From Candidatus Riflebacteria bacterium HGW-Riflebacteria-2 (lineage in GTDB: Bacteria; Muiribacteriota; Ozemobacteria; Ozemobacterales; Ozemobacteraceae), in the NCBI GenBank assembly GCA_002839435.1, contig PGYA01000026.1, positions 1 through 64,000 of the forward strand: 64,000 bases of DNA, given 5' to 3'. The notes below the pieces were generated by a model. The model saw only the letters and a program-made list of their open reading frames with translations. It ran no database searches and was not told the DNA's origin. Made by a program: the position numbers and the translations under genes. This document shows, piece after piece, positions 42,651 through 51,637 of the stretch. The number at the start of each line of letters is the position of its first letter. The first letter of the stretch is position 1.

Positions 42651-44024
42651 ATGAACCGTTTAAAACTGCTGACACTGATGCTAGTAATCGTTCTTCCATT
42701 ACTCACCGGCTGTTTCGGTGGTGGCAGCGGATCTTCCAATCCTGTGGGTGTTTCCATGTCGAATTCGGCGCCGACCATGGATTCTTCCTCCTCACAGCTC
42801 CTGGCCAGTAAGTTCGAAAAGACGACTGATCGCAAATATACCTTTGCCAAGAGCAACTACAAGGTAAATTATACATATCGCAAAGGTCTTGCCAGAACCG
42901 GCGCAAGTTTAAAGGTGCTTTTTCAGGGCGTTGAAAGTGCTGACAATATCTTTATAACCTGTGGCAGCATGGTGGTCAAGTCAGAAAGTGGTGTTTACAC
43001 CAATATTTCGCTTCCCGATAACAGGGTTGATCTCAAGGATGCTACCACTCTTGCAAAAGTCCTCGCCGAACTTGATCTGCCGGCCGGTATCTACACCCAG
43101 CTCGATGTGACTATTAAATCTGCAGAGGCCATAATTGGTGGTAAGACTGTGGACCTGACGGTGCCGTCTGGCAGAATCAGATTCAATGGCATTATCGAGC
43201 TCAAAGATGGCTATACTACCAATCTGAGCCTGCGTTTTCTTGGACGTTTGCGCAACGGCAAAGGAAAAGGCAACAACAAGCTTATGCCAGTTGTGAAGGT
43301 GGTCTGTGAATTGGTAGCCAAACCAGTGCAGGTAACTGATGGTGATATCAGTGGTAGCGTTGAAAACTTTGTAAATGCCCAGAAGCTGGCTGGTGTAAAT
43401 GTTTCTCTCGATGGCACGGCCTTTTCGACTGTTACTGATGCCAACGGTGCCTTCTCTTTTGCCAAGGTTCCTGCCGGAATTTACACCCTCAAGGCTTCGC
43501 ATCCTGACTACCTAGACTACTCTCTCTCTGTATCGGTTGAAGCTGGCCAGGTTGCTACTGTTAATGTGCAGATCAATCCGGCAGTCATTCATAGTACTGT
43601 AGGGAACACCGGCTGGTTCGCAGAGATCTACCCGCTGGCTGATGCCAACGGTGACTATGCCGAGGTCGCTCTTGAGACTCCGGTCAATATAGACTTCGTA
43701 AGTCTGGCGTTCGTTAAGGCAGAAATGAAATTCACTGCCGAATACTATGCCAATGGTTCAAGCAGATGTCTCAATTATCTCTCTTCAACTCAGCAGGTTA
43801 GTGCAGTTGCAGATCTCGGAAGCTGGTGGGCAGGAAATGCCGCTGTGACAGGCAGCTATCTTGGCGAATTCTACTGCACCACTAACCCTGGCACAACCTA
43901 TACCGTTGATGTTACCGAAATGATCCGCAGCAATCCGAGCAGTTCATACTTCATGGCCAGCAAGAATATCGGCCTGGTAAGTATTCGAATGACCAATGTT
44001 CAGCTCTCGGTGTACTATCGCTGA
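42651..44024 (+). CDS. DUF4382 and CarboxypepD-regulatory-like lipoprotein
   Basis: 457 aa from the ATG at 42651 with AGGAGG upstream. Signal peptidase II box LLTGC places the lipidated Cys at residue 21. A DUF4382-like domain (about 70-200) has the marker ELDLPAGIYTQLDVTI. A carboxypeptidase-regulatory-like beta-sandwich (about 225-305) contains SGSVENF, TDANGAFSFAKVPAGIYTL and HPDYLDYS. The C-terminal 150 residues are unrecognised. It is probably held at the outer or inner membrane surface. It diverges from the giant Ig-repeat gene, and the pair may work together. Confidence 0.9.
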   Translation: MNRLKLLTLMLVIVLPLLTGCFGGGSGSSNPVGVSMSNSAPTMDSSSSQLLASKFEKTTDRKYTFAKSNYKVNYTYRKGLARTGASLKVLFQGVESADNIFITCGSMVVKSESGVYTNISLPDNRVDLKDATTLAKVLAELDLPAGIYTQLDVTIKSAEAIIGGKTVDLTVPSGRIRFNGIIELKDGYTTNLSLRFLGRLRNGKGKGNNKLMPVVKVVCELVAKPVQVTDGDISGSVENFVNAQKLAGVNVSLDGTAFSTVTDANGAFSFAKVPAGIYTLKASHPDYLDYSLSVSVEAGQVATVNVQINPAVIHSTVGNTGWFAEIYPLADANGDYAEVALETPVNIDFVSLAFVKAEMKFTAEYYANGSSRCLNYLSSTQQVSAVADLGSWWAGNAAVTGSYLGEFYCTTNPGTTYTVDVTEMIRSNPSSSYFMASKNIGLVSIRMTNVQLSVYYR

Positions 44025-44059
44025 AAACTTGTTTTGTTCATAACATCCCAATTGCTTTT

Positions 44060-44089
44060 CCCCGGCGACTTTGCCGGGGAGTTTTTTTT
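44060..44089 (+). terminator. Terminator of the lipoprotein gene
   Basis: The stem CCCCGGC/GCCGGGG is followed by a run of T up to the mraY stop codon on the other strand. On the minus strand the hairpin lacks a T tract. Confidence 0.88.
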
Positions 44090-45182
44090 ATGCAGCAGTT
44101 GCGACAAGGCGTGAAGCAAAAAGTGTCAGTCCGACGAGCGCCATCATGATGCCTGCCATCCAGAATCTTATCACCACTTTCTCTTCGGCCCAGCCGCAGA
44201 GTTCGAAATGGTGGTGAATGGGGCTCATCTTGAAAATGCGCTTGCCCTTGGTCATTTTGAAATAACTGACCTGCATAATGACGGACAAGGCTTCGATAAC
44301 GAAGATGCCACCGACGATGGCAAGATAAAATTCGGTTTTGCTGCACAGGGCAATGGCGCCAAGCGCGCCGCCGAGCGCCAGTGATCCGGTGTCGCCCATG
44401 AATACCGAGGCCGGGTGCGCATTGTGCCATAAAAAGCCAAGGCAGCCACCGCCGATTGCCGCACTCATAACTGCCAGTTCACCAACGCCGGCAATATAAA
44501 CAACGCCGATATGACGGGCAAAAATTATATGTCCGCAAACATAGGCAAATACCATGAAAGGTGTTGCTGCCACAACGACGGTGCCGGCGGCCAGGCCGTC
44601 GAGCCCGTCAGTCAGGTTGACGGCATTGGTGGCTCCTACTATGACCGCTATTGCGAAAGGAATATAAAGCCAGCCGAGATCGATTGCGCCAAAGACCGGC
44701 AGCTGAGTGCAGGTTGGTGCCAGTTCAAGAATTTCTTTGCCCGGCATGGTCATTTCAAAACGCAGTCCGGGGTAGTATTTGATCGCAAGAGCGGCGCCGA
44801 AGCCAGCCAGAATCTGGCCGAACAGCTTCTGTCGCGCGGTCAGGCCGAGCGATCTCGCTTTGACTACCTTGGTGATGTCGTCGAAAAAGCCGATCAGGCC
44901 CATTATGGCAGTGACCAGCAATGCTATCACCACGAACGGGTTGAGTTTGCACCAGAGTATTGTCGTGATCATCAGCGGTATCAGAATAATGATGCCGCCC
45001 ATGGTCGGAATTCCGCTTTTTTTGAGGTGTTCCTTGATGCCCTCTTCGCGCACGTTCTGACCGATCTGCCGCGACTTGAGATTGAATATAACTCGCGGTG
45101 CGATGATCATCGACAGCAGAAACGAGGTGACTATGGAAAAAATGATACGGATCGAGAGTGGCTCGAAAATAGAGCTGAACAA
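44088..45182 (-). CDS. mraY: Phospho-N-acetylmuramoyl-pentapeptide transferase
   Basis: 364 aa from a TTG that has AAGGAG six bases upstream; the longer reading frame would overlap murF. About ten membrane helices carry the family motifs GFFDDITK, NLTDGLDGLA, FMGDTGSLALGG and the magnesium-binding PIHHHFE loop. It makes lipid I from UDP-MurNAc-pentapeptide and undecaprenyl phosphate at the inner membrane. It lies 22 bp downstream of murF and ends the visible division/cell-wall run on this strand. Confidence 0.97.
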   Translation of the reverse strand: MFSSIFEPLSIRIIFSIVTSFLLSMIIAPRVIFNLKSRQIGQNVREEGIKEHLKKSGIPTMGGIIILIPLMITTILWCKLNPFVVIALLVTAIMGLIGFFDDITKVVKARSLGLTARQKLFGQILAGFGAALAIKYYPGLRFEMTMPGKEILELAPTCTQLPVFGAIDLGWLYIPFAIAVIVGATNAVNLTDGLDGLAAGTVVVAATPFMVFAYVCGHIIFARHIGVVYIAGVGELAVMSAAIGGGCLGFLWHNAHPASVFMGDTGSLALGGALGAIALCSKTEFYLAIVGGIFVIEALSVIMQVSYFKMTKGKRIFKMSPIHHHFELCGWAEEKVVIRFWMAGIMMALVGLTLFASRLVATAA

Positions 45183-45204
45183 GCAAAACTCCTTATTTAA
45201 CGGC

Positions 45205-46602
45205 TCAGTGCAGGTCTTTTCCAAGGTCGGGCCAGAGGCTGCGCACTATGGTTTCAAAATGCATGCCCCGGCTTGCTTTGAAAAGAACGGTCGAGCCCTT
45301 TATCAATCTGTCTTTTAATACTTCGGCTGCCTCTTCGTTCGAGCTTAGCGCTATTACCGATGCTTCAGCCATGCCGTTTTCACGTGCCGCGGCCGCGATA
45401 TGGGCTGCATCAGCGCCGACGCAAACAAGCAGTTCAGGGCGGCTGGCGGCTGCCTGCACGCCAAGCTGGCGGTGCATCGAGACGGCCATGTCGCCAAGTT
45501 CGCGCATGTCGCCGAGCACGGCGATGCGCGGGGCCGGGCAGACGTTGAGAAAGCTGAGAGCTTCGCTCATCGAGCCGGGATTAGCGTTGTAGCAGTCGAG
45601 CAGAATATTGATGCCAGCGACCTCTACTCTTTCCATGCGGGCGCTTACCGGTGCAAAGCTTTCGAGGAGCTGGCAGCCTTTCTGCAGGTCGTGACCAAGC
45701 TGATGGAAAAGGGCAAGCGCGGCCGTCGCGTTGAAGGCGTTGTGGCGGCCAGCCAGGTGCAGTTTGCAGTCGCTGCTGCTGTCTGGAGCGGTCAGCCGGA
45801 AGCTGACTCCTTCGACTGTCATCTGTAGTTCGCTGATGCGATAATCGTTGTTTTCACCTGCCCCAAAATAAACCAGCCCGGCTTTTGTCGCCTGGCGCAG
45901 CAGTTCGCTGAATTCGGTATCACCGGGAACCACCGCAATCTGCTTCTCAGAAAGACTCTCGAGAATTTCTGCCTTGGCCAGCGCAATGTTTTTGAGACTG
46001 CCAAGAATGCCAATGTGAGCCGGCCCTATATTGCTGATCAAAGCGGCATCGGGCTGTGATATCCGGCAGAGATCACGGATTTCGCCCTGATGGTTCATAC
46101 CCATTTCAAGAACCGCATAATCGGCAGTCGCATCCAGTCCAAGAATGGTCAGTGGCAGACCTATGTGGTTGTTGAGATTGCCACTGGTAGCACTGCAGCG
46201 GCCCACGCTGGCCAGCAGATGCTGCAGCATGGCTCGCGTCGTGGTTTTGCCATTGCTGCCGGTAATGCCGATTACCTTTGACTGCAACTGGCCGCGCCGC
46301 TTCTGTGCGATTTTCTGCAGGCCGGTAAGCGCGTCGGTCGCCTTGATAATAGCGACCTTGTCAGACAGACCGGCAACAGCGGTTTCATTCGAGATCAGAA
46401 GCGCTGCCGCGCCAGCATCTACTGCTTTCGCAGCATACAGATGTCCGTCCTGATTCTCGCCTTTGAGCGCGACAAACAGATTGCCAGGCTGAAGGGTTCG
46501 CGTGTCGATGCTGAAACCATTTATTGGCAGGTTGCTGTCGCGAAGCAGCTGCCCCTCGCAGGCCCGGGCGATTTGCCGGGCTGTCCAGTTATCTGTCTTC
46601 AT
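45205..46602 (-). CDS. murF: UDP-N-acetylmuramoyl-tripeptide:D-alanyl-D-alanine ligase
   Basis: 465 aa from the ATG at 46602, whose codon lies inside the last codons of murE (14-base overlap). The ATP-binding loop is GITGSNGKTTT, with the conserved LEMGMNHQGEI and FNATAALAL motifs and a C-terminal Rossmann domain (CYNANPGSMSEAL, LGDMRELGD). It adds D-Ala-D-Ala to the murein precursor in the cytoplasm. The overlap implies coupled translation with murE. Confidence 0.97.
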   Translation of the reverse strand: MKTDNWTARQIARACEGQLLRDSNLPINGFSIDTRTLQPGNLFVALKGENQDGHLYAAKAVDAGAAALLISNETAVAGLSDKVAIIKATDALTGLQKIAQKRRGQLQSKVIGITGSNGKTTTRAMLQHLLASVGRCSATSGNLNNHIGLPLTILGLDATADYAVLEMGMNHQGEIRDLCRISQPDAALISNIGPAHIGILGSLKNIALAKAEILESLSEKQIAVVPGDTEFSELLRQATKAGLVYFGAGENNDYRISELQMTVEGVSFRLTAPDSSSDCKLHLAGRHNAFNATAALALFHQLGHDLQKGCQLLESFAPVSARMERVEVAGINILLDCYNANPGSMSEALSFLNVCPAPRIAVLGDMRELGDMAVSMHRQLGVQAAASRPELLVCVGADAAHIAAAARENGMAEASVIALSSNEEAAEVLKDRLIKGSTVLFKASRGMHFETIVRSLWPDLGKDLH

Positions 46603-48079
46603 CTGGTTTTCGGAAGAAACTGCGGGCGACTTCGCGATCGTCAAACGGAATCGTGCGATCGGCGAAATACTGGCCGGTTTCGTGGCCTTTTCCGGCAATA
46701 ACAACCGTGTCGCCGGACTTAGCTGCTTCCAGCGCTTTAAAAATAGCTGACTTGCGGTCTGTGTCCTGAATGACTTTTTTATCGCCTTCGATTCCGGCCT
46801 CGTTGATGCCCTGCATGATTTGCTCGATAATTGCTTCGGGCTGCTCTTTACGGGGGTTGTCGCTGGTAACTACTACCATGTCTGAATATTTGACCGCGAC
46901 TTTACCCATTATCGGGCGTTTTTCGAGCGAACGGTTGCCGCCACAGCCGAATACAGTGATCAGGCGATTTTTTGTTACCGGTCGCATTGCCTTGAGAACG
47001 TTTTCGAGAGCGGCTGGGCTATGGGCATAATCGACGACGACGTTGATGCCCTGATCGTTGATAATGGCTTCAAGCCGACCCGGCACGTGTTTGACTGCGC
47101 CAATGCCGTTACTGACCGCAGTGATGTCGGCTCCGATGGCCATGCACATGGCGCCGGCCATGAGTGCGTTGAAGACATTGTATTCGCCCGGCATATTGAT
47201 GTGGCATGGCTGCTTAGCCCCGCCGTGGCAGAAAACAAAATCGCTGCCGATTCCCGACAATTTGAGGTTTTCGCAGTAGAAATCAGCGCTGTTATCGAGA
47301 AGTGAGAGGGTTTTGACATTGACTCCGGCCGCCTTGCATTCGTTCGCCATTTTTTTGCCATACTCGTCATCGATGCTGATGATGCATGGTTTGTCAAGGG
47401 CGGCAATATCTGTGAACAGGCGCTTTTTGGCGTTGAAATAGTCGTTCATGTCAGGGTGAAATTCAGTATGTTCGATCGAAAGGTTGGTGAATCCGGCCAC
47501 AGCGAAGTGCAGGTGTTCGACCCGCCAGGTTTTAAGCGAATGTGAACTGACTTCGACAACACCTTGCTTTATTCCGTTTCTTAGCGCCATATCGATCAAT
47601 GAATGCAGAACCTGAGACTCTGGCGTCGTGTTGCTGGCCGGAATCTTCTGGACTTCCATATCGTATTCGACGGTGCCGATTCTGAAAGCATGCCCGAAAG
47701 CCTTTTTGAGAATGGCCTGGGCCAGATAGGTGATCGTGGTTTTACCTTTGGTTCCGGTAATGCCCAGCAGTTTAACTTTTTGCGAGGGGTTATCGTAAAA
47801 CTCGCCAGAAACCTCAGACAGAGCCTGTCTGGCATCTTTGACCTTGACCACCGGCACTTCTATGTTCTTGCGCGAAGATTCTGTAATGACTGCCGCGGCG
47901 CCGCGCTCGATGGCATCAAAGATAAAGGCGCTGCCATCGATATGCTGGCCGTTAAGTGCTACAAAAAGGTCGCCTTTGCGCACATACCTTGAGTCGAAAG
48001 CGATGCCGCCGATTTCGATATCAAGCACTCCGGTGGTTGATACTGTATTAGATGGCAGAATGCTGCGCAGTGTTTTCAT
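46589..48079 (-). CDS. murE: UDP-N-acetylmuramoyl-tripeptide synthetase, meso-DAP type
   Basis: 496 aa. The P-loop is GITGTKGKTT (106-115), the substrate site NTTPESQ follows at 150-156, and the carbamoylated Lys region is FNAKKRLF (about 215-222). DNPR at 407-410 and GKGHE near 464 match the meso-diaminopimelate-adding enzymes; lysine-adding enzymes lack the Arg. This implies mDAP-containing peptidoglycan. GGGAG precedes the ATG. Confidence 0.96.
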   Translation of the reverse strand: MKTLRSILPSNTVSTTGVLDIEIGGIAFDSRYVRKGDLFVALNGQHIDGSAFIFDAIERGAAAVITESSRKNIEVPVVKVKDARQALSEVSGEFYDNPSQKVKLLGITGTKGKTTITYLAQAILKKAFGHAFRIGTVEYDMEVQKIPASNTTPESQVLHSLIDMALRNGIKQGVVEVSSHSLKTWRVEHLHFAVAGFTNLSIEHTEFHPDMNDYFNAKKRLFTDIAALDKPCIISIDDEYGKKMANECKAAGVNVKTLSLLDNSADFYCENLKLSGIGSDFVFCHGGAKQPCHINMPGEYNVFNALMAGAMCMAIGADITAVSNGIGAVKHVPGRLEAIINDQGINVVVDYAHSPAALENVLKAMRPVTKNRLITVFGCGGNRSLEKRPIMGKVAVKYSDMVVVTSDNPRKEQPEAIIEQIMQGINEAGIEGDKKVIQDTDRKSAIFKALEAAKSGDTVVIAGKGHETGQYFADRTIPFDDREVARSFFRKPDEDR

Positions 48080-48158
48080 TAAAGACTCCCATTCGCACTT
48101 TCAATATCAGAATTACAGGATTCTATCAGTTTTTTACGCTGGTTAAAACAGTTTTTTT

Positions 48159-50189
48159 TCAGTTGTAAGGTTCGGGGGAAAGGGTGATTTTGAGAATTTT
48201 GCTTTCGGGAATTGGCCGGCCAGGTGTGGGAGTCTGCCCGACGACTATGCCGTCACCTTCGAAGACAGCTTTCAGTTCGAGGCTGTTTACCATCTGCATT
48301 GCCTGCCGCAGCGATTTTCCGCGCAGGTCTGGCACGCTGTTGATACCAGATTTGGCTTTTTCGGTTGGCAATGTCATGCTGGCAGTTTCTTTAGCAGACC
48401 CGCTCAGCATGTCGGGCAGATTGATAATTTCCTTTTTAACTATGCTGCGCTGAAGCTTGAGCAGTTGCTGTTCGCGGGCAGCTGCGGTAAGTGATCTGTC
48501 GGGCGGCACTTTGAGGTATTTGAGTATGCGGTCAGCTATGCGGGCAAAGGAAGGAGCCGTGACTTTGCCACCATAGAGCAGGCGCTCGTCGCCTTTGGGT
48601 TCGTTGCAGGCTACGAACAGAACGATTCTCGGGTCAAGCGCCGGTGCCATTCCAATAAAAGAAACAGCTACCTTGTCATTAAAATAGCCGCCTTTCGGAT
48701 TGGCTTTCTGGGCCGTGCTGGTTTTGCCGCCAACGGTGTAATTCTCGAGCAGAGCGAGTTTTCCGGAACCACCTTCGACGACGCCCATCAGCATGCGCCG
48801 CAACCATCTGGCGGTTTCCTCGGGCAGAACCCGGCGAACCTCTTCCCGTCTAAATTCCTGGCGGATGTCTGAATCTGACGAACTGATGCGGCGCAGCAGC
48901 CTTGGTTTGACCAGGACACCGCCATTAGCGATAGCTGAGTAGGCCTGAACCAGCTGCAAGCCGGTAACCGCCATTTCCTGGCCAATGCTCAGCGATGTTG
49001 CCGAAAAGCCAGACCAGCGGGAAGGCGGCTTGAATATGCCGTTGCTTTCGGTCAGGACTTCGACTCCGGTCGGATCGCCAAACCCAAAGTTTTTGTAGGT
49101 GCGGTAAAGCATCGAAGGTTCGACCATCTGGGCGATCTGGACCATGGCGGCGTTGCACGATTCTGCAATTGCACCGTCAAGATCGACAAGACCGTGCGCG
49201 CCGTGACAGCGAACCCGGCGGCCGTTGACCTCGCCAAAGCCGCGGCAGTAAAATCTGGTGCCGCGGTCGGCCTTTTGGTTTTCGAGCGCGCAGGCGACTG
49301 CAAAAATTTTCATGCAGGAGCCCGGCTCGAAGATGTCGGTAGCCGGGCGGTTTCGTCTGTTTTCTGGTTTGGCCTCAGAAAAATTATTCAGGTCATAACC
49401 TGGCAGGCAGGCGAGGCCCAGTATTTCGCCGCTATGTGGGTCCATTACGATGGCAGTTGCATCGATCGGATCGTATTCTTTCATCAGCTGAGCCAGTTCA
49501 GACTCAAGTGTGTGCTGAATAAAAGTATCGATCGCGAGATGAATGTTGCTGCCACCCATGGGTGGGTTGATGACGCGCATTTTGGCCGGGCCACTTTCGC
49601 TCAGGCTAATGTCTTCCTGCACGGCCAGGCCAGGATAGCCACGCAGGGTTTTGTCGAAGAGAAGTTCGAGTCCTTCAAGCCCTTTCTTTTCAGCGCCGGT
49701 GAAGCCAATTAAGTTCGATGCTATCTGCTTTTGCGGATAATAACGGCGGTAATGGCTTTCGAGGTTGACGCCAGGAATGCCCAGACGCTGGATCTTCATG
49801 GCCAGGTTGGGTTCAAGATCCTTGTATATAAGTATGTATCCTGAACGGTCACCTACTTTGCTGATGATTTCTTCGCGTGTCATTGGCAGCACTGTTGCCA
49901 GCAAATTTGCTGCTTCAGGCAGCGACTTGATTTCTCGGGTAAAAATGTAAACAGACCAGGTGTCTACTGAAATAGCCAGTTCAACCCCATTGCGGTCGTA
50001 GATATTACCGCGTTTCATGTCGAGAACACGTTTGCTGACGTGATTTTTGGTTGAACGCAGCGCCCATTCATCGTGTTGAATCACCTGAAGATGAACCAGT
50101 CGCAGGGCAAAGACGGTAAGTAGAATGGCAAAACAAGCCAGAAGAACGGCTGCCCTGACGATTCTCGGGTGTATTGCCCGCCGTTTCAT
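48159..50189 (-). CDS. ftsI: Division-specific penicillin-binding protein 3 (transpeptidase)
   Basis: 676 aa from the ATG overlapping the rsmH stop (ATGA). One membrane helix (about 12-33) is followed by the PBP dimerisation domain and the transpeptidase with SCMK (Ser291, Lys294), SCN (344-346) and KTS at 489-491, where most PBPs have KTG. A PASTA-type domain (about 625-676, VPDLRGKSLRQAM) ends the protein, more usual in Gram-positive PBPs and in some deep lineages. It cross-links septal peptidoglycan outside the inner membrane. Confidence 0.95.
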   Translation of the reverse strand: MKRRAIHPRIVRAAVLLACFAILLTVFALRLVHLQVIQHDEWALRSTKNHVSKRVLDMKRGNIYDRNGVELAISVDTWSVYIFTREIKSLPEAANLLATVLPMTREEIISKVGDRSGYILIYKDLEPNLAMKIQRLGIPGVNLESHYRRYYPQKQIASNLIGFTGAEKKGLEGLELLFDKTLRGYPGLAVQEDISLSESGPAKMRVINPPMGGSNIHLAIDTFIQHTLESELAQLMKEYDPIDATAIVMDPHSGEILGLACLPGYDLNNFSEAKPENRRNRPATDIFEPGSCMKIFAVACALENQKADRGTRFYCRGFGEVNGRRVRCHGAHGLVDLDGAIAESCNAAMVQIAQMVEPSMLYRTYKNFGFGDPTGVEVLTESNGIFKPPSRWSGFSATSLSIGQEMAVTGLQLVQAYSAIANGGVLVKPRLLRRISSSDSDIRQEFRREEVRRVLPEETARWLRRMLMGVVEGGSGKLALLENYTVGGKTSTAQKANPKGGYFNDKVAVSFIGMAPALDPRIVLFVACNEPKGDERLLYGGKVTAPSFARIADRILKYLKVPPDRSLTAAAREQQLLKLQRSIVKKEIINLPDMLSGSAKETASMTLPTEKAKSGINSVPDLRGKSLRQAMQMVNSLELKAVFEGDGIVVGQTPTPGRPIPESKILKITLSPEPYN

Positions 50190-51145
50190 GATCTGGGTGC
50201 CTCTTTGGCGGAGCATTTGCGGCAACTACGCATTCGCGCTGATCTTGAGCGGGGATTTTGTGAAATCTCGCTTTCTTCGGCAAAAACTGCTTTACGGGTC
50301 AGGATTTCAATTTCCGGTTTTTTGCCACAGACACAGACGGGAAAACGTGGCGGGCATACGCAGCCACGGGCACGTTCCTGCATGAAACTTTTGACCAGGC
50401 GGTCTTCGAGGGAATGAAATGAGATGATGCTCAGATGCCCGCCTGGCCTGAGGCAGCCGAGAGCAACTGCCAGAAAGTCTTCGAGTTCTTCGAGCTCATG
50501 GTTAACCGCGATTCTTATTGCCTGAAACACTCGGGTAGCCGGATGGATACTACTGTTGCGGCGGCATGCGGCTGGCACCGCCCCGGCGATAATATTGGCC
50601 AGCTGGTCTGTCCGGGTTATGCGTTCGTTCTGGCGACTGCGAATTATGGCGTCGGCAATGCGCGGGCTGAATTTTTCTTCACCGTATTCGCGAAAAATTT
50701 TGATCAATTCGTCGCGCTCGCGATCGTTGACAATATCTTCAGCGGTAGTCCGGTTTTCTGTGTCCATGCGCATGTCGAGGGGGCCTGGTCGCGAGAAGGA
50801 AAAACCGCGTTCGGGTGCTTCCAGCTGATATGAAGATACTCCGAGGTCGAGCAGTATGCCGTCAACCCCATCGATATGAAGTTGTTGCATTGCCATTGGC
50901 AGCTCAGAAGCACGGGCCTGAATGCGTTGTATCCTGGCATCATCGAAAACCGAACATGAATGATCGAGAATCTGGCGGTCACGGTCAATGGCGATCAGGG
51001 TCACCAGTTGCGGGTAATGCTCGAGAATGGCTTTGCTGTGGCCGCCGAGACCGAAGGTGCAGTCAGCGAAATATCTGGCGTTCTCAGGTAATGCGTTTTT
51101 GATAACGGCATCGACAAGAACCGGGGTATGTTGAAAATGATTCAT
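50186..51145 (-). CDS. rsmH: 16S rRNA (cytosine1402-N4)-methyltransferase
   Basis: 319 aa. The SAM-binding start is HTPVLVDAVI and DCTFGLGGHSKAIL, followed by IDRDRQIL, GILLDLGVSSYQLE and the late SFHSLEDRLVKSFM. A cysteine-rich segment (CVCPPRFPVCVC) follows, seen also in other RsmH proteins. It methylates 16S rRNA position C1402. It overlaps the upstream ftsL by four bases (ATGA) and the downstream ftsI by four. Confidence 0.97.
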   Translation of the reverse strand: MNHFQHTPVLVDAVIKNALPENARYFADCTFGLGGHSKAILEHYPQLVTLIAIDRDRQILDHSCSVFDDARIQRIQARASELPMAMQQLHIDGVDGILLDLGVSSYQLEAPERGFSFSRPGPLDMRMDTENRTTAEDIVNDRERDELIKIFREYGEEKFSPRIADAIIRSRQNERITRTDQLANIIAGAVPAACRRNSSIHPATRVFQAIRIAVNHELEELEDFLAVALGCLRPGGHLSIISFHSLEDRLVKSFMQERARGCVCPPRFPVCVCGKKPEIEILTRKAVFAEESEISQNPRSRSARMRSCRKCSAKEAPRS

Positions 51146-51576
51146 GGCCTTTTATTCCACTTTTCAGGCATGGTTATATAAACCAGCCGGGTTGCTTCGA
51201 CCATGCCGAGGTCTGTTTTGGCTACGGTCTCTATGCGGGCAAGCGATTGCAGCTTTGAAATTTCGCCGCGCAGGTCGGCGTTGGCATTCTCAAGATTGGT
51301 TATATCACCTTCAACTGCCTTGATGCGCAGTTTTATTTCGACCATTTTGGTTGATTGCCAGACATAGACGGTGAACATGGCTCCCAGCAGCAAAATGGCC
51401 GTCAGGTAAAGTCTTATGATGTGCCAGCGGTTGCGCAGAGATGCCGGGTTGATGTCTTCGCGGCTGTTGCTGCGGCCGTTAAGCTCAGAAGATGGTGAGT
51501 TAATCAGAACTCTTGGCTTGTTCAATCTTGTGTGTCCGGCGATATAACTTGGAGTACATGACAAACAGCTGCACAT
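51142..51576 (-). CDS. ftsL: FtsL-like cell division protein
   Basis: 144 aa from the ATG at 51576; a later TTG at 51525 is possible because neither has a good ribosome site. A cytoplasmic basic stretch precedes one membrane helix (about 54-72, LYLTAILLLGAMFTVYVW), then a periplasmic coiled coil (VEIKLRIKAVEGDITNLEN and on) and a YITMPEKW end. This layout is the FtsL/DivIC pattern, which fits its position beside rsmH and ftsI. Sequence identity in this family is always low, so the name rests on architecture and context. It lies upstream of rsmH, the reverse of the common gene order. Confidence 0.8.
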   Translation of the reverse strand: MCSCLSCTPSYIAGHTRLNKPRVLINSPSSELNGRSNSREDINPASLRNRWHIIRLYLTAILLLGAMFTVYVWQSTKMVEIKLRIKAVEGDITNLENANADLRGEISKLQSLARIETVAKTDLGMVEATRLVYITMPEKWNKRP

Positions 51577-51628
51577 TCATCAGAAAACTGGTGACAAAGC
51601 GTGTCCAGGTGCTTATGCCTGCCGTCAT
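51500..51628 (-). CDS. Possible 42-residue membrane microprotein overlapping ftsL
   Basis: An open frame of 42 codons starts ten bases after the C11 protease stop and overlaps the ftsL 5' end in another frame. The product has one hydrophobic segment (TRFVTSFLMNVQLFVMY) and a basic tail. No good ribosome site is seen. It may be a small protein between the protease and ftsL, or chance. Confidence 0.25.
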   Translation of the reverse strand: MTAGISTWTRFVTSFLMNVQLFVMYSKLYRRTHKIEQAKSSD

Positions 51629-51637
51629 GGCGAGATG

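Noticed and set aside
44511..45200. 229-codon open frame antisense to mraY
   Set aside because: Composition is His/Arg/Gln-rich as expected for an antisense shadow, and mraY is secure on the other strand.
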